Source: Denitrificimonas caeni DSM 24390 (lineage in GTDB: Bacteria; Pseudomonadota; Gammaproteobacteria; Pseudomonadales; Pseudomonadaceae). From it: a DNA stretch of 64,000 nt. The notes below the pieces were generated by a model that saw nothing but the letters and a program-made list of their open reading frames with translations, had not been told where the DNA came from and made no database searches. Shown here piece after piece: positions 45,901-53,780 of the stretch; position 1 is the first letter of the stretch; every line of letters begins with the position of its first letter. The position numbers and the translations under genes are program-made. Location: contig NZ_ATXQ01000001.1 in NCBI RefSeq assembly GCF_000421765.1, positions 62,001-126,000 on the forward strand, read 5' to 3'.

Positions 45901-46317
45901 CTACCTGCTCGCCCTGTCGGCCGCGCCCCCAATGACCCGCGTGAGCGTCGTCGTTTAGAGCGCTTGGCCCGCGAAGCTGAAGCAGCGAAAGCCGATACGC
46001 CGCAGCCGACTGAAGCTCCAGCAGCAGTAGAAGCACAAGAGCCTGCTGCAGAAAAATCTCAGCCAACCAAAGAGCAGCCTGCCGCTTCGCCTGCACCAGC
46101 AGCGAGCGCAGACACTTCTGCAGTTGCCGTTACAGAAGACAGCTCAGAAAAAGCTACCGCATCACCTGCTGTCAGCGCTAGCGCCCAGCAAGACTTGCTC
46201 AGCCCTTCTACTTCTGTAGAAGCAGAGCAAAACAAAACAGCAGACCAACAGACGCAGTCATCCAAACATGATGACGCCTCTGCTGCCGAGCAGGATGAGA
46301 CTAAGCCACACGCTTAA
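42946..46317 (+). CDS. rne: Ribonuclease E
   Basis: The 1123-residue protein begins [20 protein letters not shown]. The S1 domain (about 35-125), RNase H-like and DNase I-like parts lead to the catalytic aspartates in [13 protein letters not shown] and LIVIDFIDM, and [10 protein letters not shown] is the zinc link (CPxC). After about residue 510 the chain is low-complexity: an arginine-rich block ([18 protein letters not shown] and onward) for RNA binding, then an Ala/Pro/Glu-rich tail that probably binds degradosome partners. It initiates mRNA decay and matures rRNA and tRNA on the inner membrane. A strong terminator follows. rluC, its usual neighbour, is elsewhere. Confidence 0.96.
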   Translation: MKRMLINATQPEELRVALVDGQRLFDLDIESGAREQKKSNIYKGRITRVEPSLEAAFVDFGSDRHGFLPLKEISREYFKKTGESSNGRVNIKDVLTEGQEVIVQVEKEERGNKGAALTTFISLAGRYMVLMPNNPRAGGISRRIEGEERNELREALNGLNAPADMGLIVRTAGLGRSSQELQWDLDYLVQLWVAIKEAADGRSAPFLIYQESNVIIRAIRDYLRQDIGEVLIDSVDAQEEALSFIRQVMPQYANKIKLYQDSVPLFNRFQIESQIETAFQREVKLPSGGALVIDPTEALVSIDINSARATKGSDIEETALQTNLEAAEEIARQLRLRDIGGLIVIDFIDMTPAKNQRAVEDRMRECLEADRARVQVGRISRFGLLEMSRQRLRPSLGESSGVVCPRCNGQGIIRDVESLSLAILRLIEEEALKDRTAEVRARVPFQVAAFLLNEKRNAITKIELRTRVRIFILPDDHLETPNFEVMRLRDDSPEALSGQSSYEMATEETPEEAQPITATRSLVREEAAVKTSSAERIAPPPEKAAAAAATPAPKKAQPSMFKGLVKSLVGLFASEDAAPSEPAAKPETNARGNANRNNERRNERQQSNNRRRDTTRNNRDDERKPRDNARDNTSERDNTQRDNPRDNTQSNRDSSSESRSVRPQREERPARNERSERNERPTRELRPARDTVEPRNTRSSQAAEQAGDEKPRSPRPQRELRPTIDERPARAERPERTPHSKPELESENEELLDVNLPEQNDEQDDNNSDDDRPRRRSRGQRRRSNRRERQREDLVEGDSNTTENSSTEQAESEPTETQTTDVVAESAPQPSAETTPAVAAPVVEKPATTAITVAAASTASEVKAEPVQTEPAKTASANRGVVETVDPAQAVALSADQPLLQISEPAQPVAVAEKPRRPAEQADLPLEPKAAPAPVAQPAAEPVSKVEVAAPAEPVAETAKPAAKAETVAKAVQPAVVATAAETSELPARPVGRAPNDPRERRRLERLAREAEAAKADTPQPTEAPAAVEAQEPAAEKSQPTKEQPAASPAPAASADTSAVAVTEDSSEKATASPAVSASAQQDLLSPSTSVEAEQNKTADQQTQSSKHDDASAAEQDETKPHA

Positions 46318-46333
46318 TCTGCACTTGCGCAAT

Positions 46334-46367
46334 AAAAAAGGATGCCCTACAAGGCATCCTTTTTTTA
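46334..46367 (+). terminator. Rho-independent terminator of rne
   Basis: AAAAAAGGATGCC and GGCATCCTTTTTT pair perfectly around CTACAA and end in a run of seven T. It begins 16 bases after the rne stop. Confidence 0.96.
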
Positions 46368-46596
46368 TGTCTGTCGCAAAGTGACCGATTAGCGACGCAG
46401 TCACAACGCTGTAAATACATTAGTTATATATCGCTGATAAAAAACTATAAAATCTTCCACCTCATACGCACGAACAATCGCTATAGTGTTCTTTCTTCGC
46501 ATCGCTATTGCGCACTGAAAAGCTAAAACCGCTGGTTAGAGCAAAGTAATACATCTGAGCAGCAAAATTTCACTATACAAACACTTGGAGTGAACT

Positions 46597-47664
46597 ATGC
46601 CAAATGCCCTATTAACCAAGCTAGGTATCCAGTTGCCTATTGTTCAGGCCCCTATGGCGGGTACCTCTACAGTGGCTTTAGCCGCCGCCGTGTCGAATGC
46701 CGGTGGACTCGGCTCTCTAGGCTTAGCCAATTACAATGTTGATCAAGCTCGTGAGCAAATCCAGCAGCTTAAGCAGGCCACATCCAAACCCTTTAATGTG
46801 AACGTATTTTGTCATCAGCCGGCGATTGCTGACGCTGCTCGTGAACAAGAGTGGCTGAACATCCTACAACCTTATTTTTCTGAGTTTTCCAGCCAGCCGC
46901 CCAAGCAACTCAGCGCTGGAAACCCAAGTTTTATTGGCAACAAGGCGATGCTAGAAATGCTGCTTGAAGAACGTCCAGCAGTGGTTAGTTTCCATTTTGG
47001 TTTACCCAGCACTGAGTTTATTCAGGCTCTGAAACATGCTGGGATTACGCTATTGGGCTGCGCTACTAATCTGCCTGAAGCACAAGCCATTGAAGCCGCC
47101 GGCTTACACGCCATCATCGCGCAAGGCTATGAGGCCGGTGGCCATCGCGGCGTATTTGATCCCGCTGAAGATATAAAACTTGGGCTGTTCAGCTTGCTGC
47201 AACTGTTACAGAAAAAATGCTCGCTACCTATTATTGCCGCTGGCGGAATTATGCATGGCCAAGCCATTGCCCAAGTCATGAATATGGGTGCTAGCGCTGC
47301 ACAAATGGGCACCGCATTTATTTTGTGCCCTGAGTCAGCGGCTAGTTCCGCATACCGCGATCAACTCAAGAGTGCTCGCGCTTACAAGACTGATGTGACC
47401 GCACTGATTTCAGGCCGTCCGGCACGCGGCTTAGTCAATCGCTTTCATACAGAACTGGCAGATAAGCAACGATTACTGCCGGCCTACCCCACCACTTACA
47501 GTGCGTCAAAAGCCTTAATTGCAGCAGCTAGTCAACAGGACTGTTATGACTTTGCGGCATTTTGGGCAGGACAGTCTGCACCGCTAGCTCGTGAGCTTCC
47601 CGCAGCAGAGTTGGTTGCGCTACTGGCCACAGAGTGGAAACATGAAAGCGTCTATTCATTTTAA
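46597..47664 (+). CDS. Nitronate monooxygenase-family flavoprotein
   Basis: The 355-residue TIM-barrel protein begins [20 protein letters not shown] and has [13 protein letters not shown], the [11 protein letters not shown] segment with the family histidine, [24 protein letters not shown] and [12 protein letters not shown]. This is the class I nitronate monooxygenase/2-nitropropane dioxygenase family, which uses FMN to oxidise alkyl nitronates; some members are enoyl reductases (FabK). TTGGAG precedes the ATG. The GNAT gene follows after 12 bp. Confidence 0.9.
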   Translation: MPNALLTKLGIQLPIVQAPMAGTSTVALAAAVSNAGGLGSLGLANYNVDQAREQIQQLKQATSKPFNVNVFCHQPAIADAAREQEWLNILQPYFSEFSSQPPKQLSAGNPSFIGNKAMLEMLLEERPAVVSFHFGLPSTEFIQALKHAGITLLGCATNLPEAQAIEAAGLHAIIAQGYEAGGHRGVFDPAEDIKLGLFSLLQLLQKKCSLPIIAAGGIMHGQAIAQVMNMGASAAQMGTAFILCPESAASSAYRDQLKSARAYKTDVTALISGRPARGLVNRFHTELADKQRLLPAYPTTYSASKALIAAASQQDCYDFAAFWAGQSAPLARELPAAELVALLATEWKHESVYSF

Positions 47665-47676
47665 TAGCGAGAACAA

Positions 47677-48165
47677 ATGATCTATCAAATACTGCCAATC
47701 GAAGCCCAGCACAACACTGATATTTGCCAGATTATTCAGCAGGTCGGTGCGCAATACGGTGCCGTTGGTGAAGGTTTTGGCCCTGCAGATGCTGAAGTTT
47801 TGTGTATGAGCCAACATTACTTAACTGAGCAGCGTAGCCAATACTTGGTCGCGATAATTGCAGGCAAGGTGGTGGGTGGCGCAGGCATAGCACCCTTTCT
47901 GCACTACAGTGATATATGCGAACTGAAAAAGCTCTTTCTTTTGCCGAGCAGCCAAGGATTTGGCATTGGCAAAGCCCTGACTCAAGCTTGCTTGGCTTTT
48001 GCTGTCGAGCAAGGCTACCAACAATGCTATTTAGACACTTTAAGCAGCATGCAGTCGGCGATTAGCTTATACGAGCAATTGGGCTTTACTCATCTTACTC
48101 AACCTTTAGCTGGAACTCTGCATGGCGGTTGCGATGTGTGGATGCTGAAAGATTTACAAGCTTAG
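47677..48165 (+). CDS. GNAT-family N-acetyltransferase
   Basis: The 162-residue protein has the acetyl-CoA site LKKLFLLPSSQGFGIGKALT (Q/R-x-x-G-x-G/A as QGFGIG, about 94-99) and YLDTLSSMQSAISLYEQLGF, the typical GNAT C-terminal motif. Substrate unknown. It is co-directional with the preceding flavoprotein gene, with a gap of 12 bp, so they are probably co-transcribed. Confidence 0.88.
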   Translation: MIYQILPIEAQHNTDICQIIQQVGAQYGAVGEGFGPADAEVLCMSQHYLTEQRSQYLVAIIAGKVVGGAGIAPFLHYSDICELKKLFLLPSSQGFGIGKALTQACLAFAVEQGYQQCYLDTLSSMQSAISLYEQLGFTHLTQPLAGTLHGGCDVWMLKDLQA

Positions 48166-48260
48166 ACAGCTAAGCCTGTTGCGAGATTGCATAGAGACTG
48201 TTTTAAATCTTTAACACCTATTAGCCGCCAACACTCTGTGCTGACGGCTAAGTGTTAACA

Positions 48261-48410
48261 CTACTTTTGGTAGGCTGGATAATCGCTATAGCCTTGCGCA
48301 GTGCCACCGTACATGGTTGCTGGATTCACCTCGTTGAGCGGCCAGTCATTGGCAATGCGTTGTGGCAAATCGGCTTCAAGCAGCTCCATATTCACGCGGC
48401 CCTCTTCTAA
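48261..48410 (-). pseudogene. C-terminal remnant of an old-yellow-enzyme (alkene reductase) gene
   Basis: On the minus strand a frame without a start ends in TAG at 48261 and reads PLNEVNPATMYGGTAQGYSD followed by YPAYQK. The PLN-x5-ATxYGG-xxxGYxDYP pattern is the C-terminal signature of NemA/xenobiotic-reductase flavoproteins. Only about 50 residues remain; the part upstream is replaced by the MaoC gene, whose stop codon directly abuts it. This looks like a deletion scar. Confidence 0.8.
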
Positions 48411-48881
48411 TTACTGCGCGATAAACTTTGGTAGCTCAGCAAGTTCGACAGTCACGGCTTTACGTGGTGCGATGATGAGAGCCTCACCATCTACGACTAT
48501 CTCATCGCGCTGATTGACTACGCGCGTGGCGATACGTACGCGAAATTTTGGTAGTTTTTCTAAGATTTCTAGCTGCACGGTCAGCTCATCACCGAGTTTC
48601 ACAGGCAAACTAAAGGTCATTTGCTGGCCTAAGTAAATCGTGCCAGGCCCTGGCATCTCACAGGCCACTGCCGCACTGATTAAGGCACCACTAAACATGC
48701 CGTGGGCGATGCGCTCTTTAAACATGGTGCCAGCGGCGTATTCAGCATCCAAATGCACAGGGTTGCGGTCGCCCGACATGCTGGCAAACATCATAATGTC
48801 ATGCTCAGTCACCAGCTTGCTGAAAGTGGCTTTTTGGCCGACCTCTAAACTGTCATAAGGGATGCTAGTGCTTTGTGTCAT
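48411..48881 (-). CDS. MaoC-like (R)-specific enoyl-CoA hydratase
   Basis: Start at ATG 48881 (MTQSTSIPYDSLEVGQKATF) with GGAG upstream gives 156 residues. The hot-dog fold carries the hydratase 2 motif FASMSGDRNPVHLDAEYA (D and H catalytic residues) and ERIAHGMFSGALIS. It should hydrate trans-2-enoyl-CoA to the (R)-3-hydroxyacyl-CoA, as in PhaJ-type proteins. Its start lies inside the end of the upstream hydrolase gene. Its 3' end abuts a flavoenzyme remnant, and the C-terminus looks complete. Confidence 0.88.
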   Translation of the reverse strand: MTQSTSIPYDSLEVGQKATFSKLVTEHDIMMFASMSGDRNPVHLDAEYAAGTMFKERIAHGMFSGALISAAVACEMPGPGTIYLGQQMTFSLPVKLGDELTVQLEILEKLPKFRVRIATRVVNQRDEIVVDGEALIIAPRKAVTVELAELPKFIAQ

Positions 48882-49848
48882 GGAGCTCTCCGGATGCTGG
48901 TGGTGGAATATTAAAGTCACGTTTGTAGGCTAACGCAGTGTTCAGCCATTGGATAATATCAGCCGTTACTTCGGCATGATTGAGTTCTTGCAGCACCTCG
49001 TGGCGCGCTTCGGGATACAGCTTAATATCGACAGCGCGATTACCGGCTTGGCGCAGTGCATTGGCTAAATCAATCAGACGGCGACCATGGTTAATCGGAT
49101 CTGCTTCACCGCCGACAATTAATAGCGGTAAATCGTTTTCAATTTGCACCATGTTGCGCACAGGAGTGATGCGCTGCAAACCGAGCAATACATCCAACCA
49201 CATCTGGGTGGTGCAAATAAAACCACAGAGTGGATCATCAATATAGGCTTGCACTTGCTCAGTATCACGACTGAGCCAATCCCAATTGCTACGACGCGCT
49301 TTAATGGCGCGACGATATGGATAAAAAATCAAGGTTTCCAGCAGCCTACTGCGGCCTTTAGCACCAAGGCGCCAGCGCTCAAAACGTGCCACAGCCATGG
49401 CCAGACGATAGCGTGCTGAGGTTTTAAAATAATTAGAGCCAGACAGAATTGCGCCCTGCAAACTGCAACTGTGCTGCATTAAGTAATTCAGCGCGATGTA
49501 ACTGCCCATACTGTGACCGAAAAGAAAAATCGGTGTATTGGGAAACTGCACGCGAATATGATGATTCAAGCAGCACAGGTCATTGACCACCAGATTCCAG
49601 CCATCTTCATCTGCAAAGTAACCCAAGGTGCCTAAGGTTGCAGTGTGCCCATGACCGCGCTGGTCAAGAGCAAACACCGCAATACCCTGCTCGGCGAGCT
49701 CTACCGCGAAACGCGCGTAGCGCTGGCTGTGCTCGGCCATGCCGTGGGCAATCATCACAATGGCGATGGGTGGCTGTACGGTGGACCAGTGATTCACATA
49801 CAACTCTGTCGAGTCATTGGCGGTCAACCAGAATGCTGTGTGGCGCAT
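48865..49848 (-). CDS. Alpha/beta hydrolase (lysophospholipase/monoacylglycerol lipase-like)
   Basis: The 327-residue protein has MIAHGMAEHSQRYARFAVEL, FALDQRGHGHT and the nucleophile elbow LFGHSMGSYIAL (GHSMG, serine about 117). LIVGGEADPINHG supplies the aspartate and EARHEVLQEL the histidine. This is the serine aminopeptidase S33/Hydrolase_4 pattern of monoacylglycerol lipase and PldB-like enzymes. AGGAGG precedes the ATG. It overlaps the MaoC start by 17 bp, so the pair forms an operon linked to lipid metabolism, with fadD divergent. Confidence 0.88.
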   Translation of the reverse strand: MRHTAFWLTANDSTELYVNHWSTVQPPIAIVMIAHGMAEHSQRYARFAVELAEQGIAVFALDQRGHGHTATLGTLGYFADEDGWNLVVNDLCCLNHHIRVQFPNTPIFLFGHSMGSYIALNYLMQHSCSLQGAILSGSNYFKTSARYRLAMAVARFERWRLGAKGRSRLLETLIFYPYRRAIKARRSNWDWLSRDTEQVQAYIDDPLCGFICTTQMWLDVLLGLQRITPVRNMVQIENDLPLLIVGGEADPINHGRRLIDLANALRQAGNRAVDIKLYPEARHEVLQELNHAEVTADIIQWLNTALAYKRDFNIPPPASGELHDTKH

Positions 49849-50269
49849 GATGGCTTCCTCCTGCCTGCTGGTGTTTGATCATTGTAGAGCCTATCTTAGG
49901 GCTTGGGGAAATCATCTTTAGTGGTGAGCCGAGAATCGGGAACGAAAAACAATTTACAGTCATTAAAATGACTCAAAAGCCTGTTTTTGTGCTGGCCGCG
50001 TATTTATAAAGCTGATAATCTCCAAGGGTTTGCTATTAAATAAAAAACACAAAGCATCGATTAATCATTAAAAAACACGCTTTGTTGAGATGGTTGACAA
50101 GAGCACGCAATTCGATGACGTTTAGGCATAGAATCGTGTAACGAAACAGACATTTTCAGCGCTAAATGAACAAAGTCTATTTGCGTTTAAAGGTTGTCTA
50201 TTTATAGTGTGTTTTTGTTAAACACTTTCACAAGGCAGATAAAGAGCTGTTGCTTAGGAGTTGACTTGC
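49849..50269. promoter_or_regulatory. Divergent promoter region between the lipase-like gene and fadD
   Basis: About 420 bp, AT-rich, without a gene. A plausible fadD promoter is TTGCGT at 50181-50186, 16 bases, then TATAGT at 50203-50208. Directly at the predicted start site lies GTGTTT-TTGTT-AAACAC (50209-50225), a perfect six-base inverted repeat that could be an operator for a fatty-acid regulator. Its half-sites are oriented opposite to the published PsrA box, so I do not name the regulator. Confidence 0.5.
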
Positions 50270-51967
50270 ATGAATGAGAACTTCTGGAAGGACAAATACC
50301 CTGAAGGTATTCCTACCGAAATCAACCCTGATCAGTACCCAAATATTCAAGCGGTACTGAAAGAGTCCTGTCAGCGTTATGCTGACAACGCTGCCTTCAC
50401 CAATATGGGCAAAATACTCACCTATGGTGAGCTGTATAAGATGTCAGGTGATTTCGCTGCATGGTTGCAGAACTACACAGACCTAAAACCTGGCGACCGT
50501 ATTGCGGTACAACTGCCTAACGTACTGCAGTACCCTGTGGTGGTTTTTGGTGCAATTCGTGCTGGCTTGGTGGTTGTTAACACCAATCCGCTGTACACCA
50601 CACGTGAAATGGAACACCAATTTAATGACTCCGGTGCTAAAGCGCTGGTGTGTTTAGCCAATATGGGGCATTTGGCTGAAGCGGTTGTACCTAAAACGGG
50701 CGTGAAGACCGTTATCATCACTGAAGTGGGTGATTTTTTACCACCACTTAAGCGTTTACTGGTCAATAGCGTCGTTAAGTACGTGAAGAAAATGGTGCCA
50801 GCATTCCATATTCCTAACTCACTTAAGCTCAATGACGTTTTGGCACTGGGCAGCAAAAAAGCAGCCCGCAATGAAAACCCAGACTCAGGCGATGTCGCTG
50901 TTTTGCAATACACTGGCGGTACTACAGGTGTTGCCAAAGGCGCGATGCTGACCCACCGCAACTTGATCGCCAATATGCTGCAAGCTGAAGCGATGATGGC
51001 GTCAAACTTGGAACAAGGCACTGAAACCATTGTTGCACCGCTGCCGCTGTACCACATCTACGCCTTCACCTTCCATTGCATGTCGATGATGAAGAGTGGT
51101 AACAACAATCTGCTGATCACCAATCCTCGCGATTTGCCCAGCATGATTAAAGATCTAAAAAGAACACCATTCAGCGGCTTTGTTGGCCTAAACACGCTTT
51201 TTGTTGCGCTATGCAATAACGAAGACTTCCGCAACTTAGATTTTTCTAAGCTGAAAATGACAGTATCTGGCGGCATGGCATTGCAAATCGCTGCCGCTGA
51301 GCGCTGGACGCAAGTGACCGGCGCGAAAATCTGCGAAGGCTTCGGCATGACCGAAACCAGTCCAGTTGCAACTGTTAACCCAATCGAAAAAATCCAGTTA
51401 GGCACCATTGGTATTCCTGTGCCGTCAACCTTGTGCAAAATCATTGACGATGACGGTAACGAGTTGCCATTAGGCTCAACCGGTGAGCTCTGCGTAAAAG
51501 GCCCACAAGTCATGAAAGGCTACTGGTTGCGTGAAGACGCTACCAAAGAAGTGATTGATGATGAAGGCTGGTTGCGTACGGGTGACATTGCGATCATTCA
51601 AGAAGACGGTTACATCCGCATTGTTGACCGCAAAAAAGATATGATTTTGGTATCAGGCTTTAACGTCTATCCAAATGAAATCGAAGACGTGCTGGCATCT
51701 TTACCTGGAGTCTTACAGTCAGCGGCGATTGGTATCCCGGATGAAAAATCAGGCGAAGCCATTAAGGTGTTTATTGTTGTGCGTCCAGGCGAAAGCTTGA
51801 CCAAAGAGCAGGTTGTTGAGCACATGCGTAGCAACTTAACTGCTTATAAGGTGACGCGCAAAGTTGAGTTCCGCGATGAATTGCCAACCACTAACGTGGG
51901 TAAGATTCTGCGCCGCGCACTGCGTGATGAAGAACTGAAAAAGATCGCAGATGCTGCTAGCAAATAA
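50270..51967 (+). CDS. fadD: Long-chain fatty acyl-CoA ligase FadD
   Basis: Start at ATG 50270 (MNENFWKDKYPEGIPTEINP) nine bases after AGGAG, giving 565 residues; a TTG at 50261 directly abuts the AGGAG and is unlikely. It has the AMP-binding loop YTGGTTGVAKGAMLTHRN (about 210), GFGMTETSPV, and DRKKDMILVSGFNVYPNEIE with the adenylation/thioester hinge. KILRRALRDE near the end holds the catalytic lysine. It activates long-chain fatty acids at the inner membrane for beta-oxidation. A terminator follows. Pseudomonads often have fadD1-fadD2 in tandem; only one is present here. Confidence 0.94.
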   Translation: MNENFWKDKYPEGIPTEINPDQYPNIQAVLKESCQRYADNAAFTNMGKILTYGELYKMSGDFAAWLQNYTDLKPGDRIAVQLPNVLQYPVVVFGAIRAGLVVVNTNPLYTTREMEHQFNDSGAKALVCLANMGHLAEAVVPKTGVKTVIITEVGDFLPPLKRLLVNSVVKYVKKMVPAFHIPNSLKLNDVLALGSKKAARNENPDSGDVAVLQYTGGTTGVAKGAMLTHRNLIANMLQAEAMMASNLEQGTETIVAPLPLYHIYAFTFHCMSMMKSGNNNLLITNPRDLPSMIKDLKRTPFSGFVGLNTLFVALCNNEDFRNLDFSKLKMTVSGGMALQIAAAERWTQVTGAKICEGFGMTETSPVATVNPIEKIQLGTIGIPVPSTLCKIIDDDGNELPLGSTGELCVKGPQVMKGYWLREDATKEVIDDEGWLRTGDIAIIQEDGYIRIVDRKKDMILVSGFNVYPNEIEDVLASLPGVLQSAAIGIPDEKSGEAIKVFIVVRPGESLTKEQVVEHMRSNLTAYKVTRKVEFRDELPTTNVGKILRRALRDEELKKIADAASK

Positions 51968-52003
51968 GCTTTATTGCTGATTGCGCTGATACAGCGTCTG
52001 AAC

Positions 52004-52035
52004 AAAAAACGCGAGCTTACCCCTCGCGTTTTTTA
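52004..52035 (+). terminator. Rho-independent terminator of fadD
   Basis: AAAAAACGCGAG and CTCGCGTTTTTT pair around a seven-base loop, 37 bases after the fadD stop. Confidence 0.93.
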
Positions 52036-52128
52036 TGCCTGTAGGGATAGTATTTGACTGCAACAGGCTTTTAGTAGGCTCGTATTAATTGCAAAAGTAT
52101 TTGTAAGCCAGCCGGTATATTGCGCCCA

Positions 52129-52183
52129 ATAAAAAACGCGCCATTGACTGCTGCCCTAGTGAGGCGAGCCAATGGCGCGTTTG
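52129..52183 (-). terminator. Terminator of the small gene at 52201
   Basis: On the minus strand AAACGCGCCATTG pairs with CAATGGCGCGTTT around a loop of about 23 bases and runs into TTTTTTATT. It lies 18 bases after the stop of the small gene and supports that gene being real. Confidence 0.88.
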
Positions 52184-52200
52184 GGATCTTTTGTAAAGAC

Positions 52201-52428
52201 TTAGCTTTTAACTGCAGTGACCGGCAACTCTGCTGGCTTACGTGTTTCAGCTGTAGAACGACGGAAATAACTAACTTGTTGCTGACCACTTAAACCGCGA
52301 GGAATTTCTTCAATCTCGCCGCCTTTCTTTAAGAATGCAGCTGTTTGCTCTGCAAGTGAATCGCGTGAAGTAATTGCTTCTTCTGGTTTGGCACGAGTGC
52401 TAGAACCTTTAATACGCATGACGACCAT
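52201..52428 (-). CDS. Small protein with FLKKGGEIEEIPRG motif, function unknown
   Basis: The frame encodes 75 residues. AGGAGG lies two bases before the first ATG (52428) and eleven before a second (52419), so the shorter 72-residue form starting MRIKGSSTRAKPEEAI is also possible. The centre reads LAEQTAAFLKKGGEIEEIPR. A related FLxxGGxVxxI pattern occurs in SutA, a small RNA-polymerase-associated protein of Pseudomonas, and in other short pseudomonad proteins. The acidic N-terminus of SutA is missing here, so this is at most a distant relative. A strong own terminator and ribosome site support a real gene. Confidence 0.75.
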   Translation of the reverse strand: MVVMRIKGSSTRAKPEEAITSRDSLAEQTAAFLKKGGEIEEIPRGLSGQQQVSYFRRSTAETRKPAELPVTAVKS

Positions 52429-52439
52429 GACCTCCTCAA

Positions 52440-52775
52440 ACGTTTAGGCTCTAGATAATAAGCGAAAATTCTATAAAAGTCAATCTCATATAACTTTGAG
52501 CTATAAAAAGCAAGGCCTACTGCTAACTATCTATCAGCATGGCTCGACAAAATGCGGGCGAGCCGCCCGCGCTCCCAGAGAACAAGAGTTTTGTGGTATT
52601 TCGTGAATAGCGTACTTGCGGAGCCGGCTGCCTTCCCGGAGAGTAAGAGTCTTGCGGCCTTTCTTGAATAGCGTACTTGCTGAGCCGCACGTACTCCCGA
52701 GAGCAAGAGCTTTGTGGCTTTTCTTGAATCGCGTACTTACCGAGCCGTCCGCCCCCAAAAAGCAAGATCACAGTT
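52440..52775. other. Repeat-filled intergenic region between the small gene and xerD
   Basis: The first 110 bases are AT-rich and probably hold the promoter of the small gene. From 52552 to the xerD stop the sequence is a REP followed by tandem units. Frames read across the units are artefacts. Confidence 0.75.
52552..52771. repeat. REP followed by 61-bp tandem repeats (3.5 copies)
   Basis: A REP palindrome (TGCGGGCGAGCCGCCCGCG, from 52553) leads into units at 52560-52620 (61 bp), 52621-52681 (61), 52682-52741 (60) and a partial unit 52742-52771. Each starts GAGCCG, has CCC near base 15 and AAGAG near base 27, and ends GCGTACTT. Each unit begins with half of the REP stem, so the array seems to be derived from a REP and its flank. 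It ends five bases before the xerD stop. Confidence 0.92.
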
Positions 52776-53681
52776 TTAACCGCGTGGGTGATGTTCACTG
52801 TGCAAAGCTTGTAAGCGTGCGCGGGCGACATGGGTATAAATTTGCGTGGTGGATAAATCACTGTGCCCGAGCAACATCTGTACGACGCGCAAATCTGCGC
52901 CATGGTTTAACAGGTGCGTAGCAAAAGCATGGCGCAAGGTGTGCGGTGATAATGGTTTACTGATTCCTGCCACTTGAGCGTGCAGCTTAATCCGATGCCA
53001 AAAGGTTTGCCGCGTCATCTGTTGACCGCGCTGACTGGGGAACAAAGCATCAGTCACTGAGCCGTTTAAAAGCTCGCCACGCCCTTCTTTGAGGTAACGT
53101 ACGATCCAATCTAAGGCTGTCTCACCCATCGGCACCAAGCGCTCCTTAGAGCCCTTACCTGTCACTCGCACTACACCTTGACGAGTATTGAGCTGATCTA
53201 AGGTCAAACTCACCAATTCCGTTACCCGTAGACCGCAAGCATATAAGACTTCTAGCATGCAGCGGTCACGTAGACCTAGCAACTCATCAACATTGGGTGC
53301 AGCGAGCAATGCTTCAACATCGGCCTCGGATAATGTATCGGGTAAGGAGCGGCCAATTTGCGGTAGTTCAACTTGCAAGGTCGGGTTTTCAATAATCAAA
53401 CCTTCTTCAAGCAGATATTGATAGAAACCTCTAGCACCTGACAAAAAACGCGCGCTAGAACGCGCTTTATAGCCCGCATCTAAGCGCCAACTTAAATAGT
53501 CGAGCAAAGTATCGCGGCGCACCTGTTGCAAGCTCTGCTCGCGCAGCAACAACCATTGGGCAAACTGCTCAAGATCACTGCGATAAGCCATGCGGGTATT
53601 ATCAGCTAAGCCGCGCTGCAACCAAGCGGCATCTAAAAATTGTGTTAAAGCAGATAAATCAGGCTCTTCACTGACTTCCAT
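52776..53681 (-). CDS. xerD: Tyrosine recombinase XerD
   Basis: Start at ATG 53681 (MEVSEEPDLSALTQFLDAAW) with GAGGG upstream gives 301 residues; a TTG at 53699 is less likely. An N-terminal SAM-like core-binding domain is followed by the catalytic domain: ACGLRVTELV (arginine I), GKGSKERLVP (lysine), HTLRHAFATHLL (HxxR) and LGHSDLSTTQIYTHV (histidine and tyrosine nucleophile). With XerC it resolves chromosome dimers at dif. In pseudomonads dsbC and hom usually lie downstream; here a repeat array does. Confidence 0.95.
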   Translation of the reverse strand: MEVSEEPDLSALTQFLDAAWLQRGLADNTRMAYRSDLEQFAQWLLLREQSLQQVRRDTLLDYLSWRLDAGYKARSSARFLSGARGFYQYLLEEGLIIENPTLQVELPQIGRSLPDTLSEADVEALLAAPNVDELLGLRDRCMLEVLYACGLRVTELVSLTLDQLNTRQGVVRVTGKGSKERLVPMGETALDWIVRYLKEGRGELLNGSVTDALFPSQRGQQMTRQTFWHRIKLHAQVAGISKPLSPHTLRHAFATHLLNHGADLRVVQMLLGHSDLSTTQIYTHVARARLQALHSEHHPRG

Positions 53682-53780
53682 CGTATTTCCCTCGTCCAAA
53701 AGCCATAGCAGCCAATCAAAACCACAAGCATTCTATAAGACTTACTTGTAGTCGAGATTCGCAATAAGCATCTTTCAGAG

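Noticed and set aside
52552-52771. Possible CRISPR array
   Set aside because: Units are contiguous degenerate tandem repeats with no unique spacers of constant length and no cas genes nearby.
52523-52903. 126-codon minus-strand frame over the tandem repeats
   Set aside because: It reads across the repeat units into xerD out of frame; its apparent periodic protein reflects only the 61-bp DNA units.
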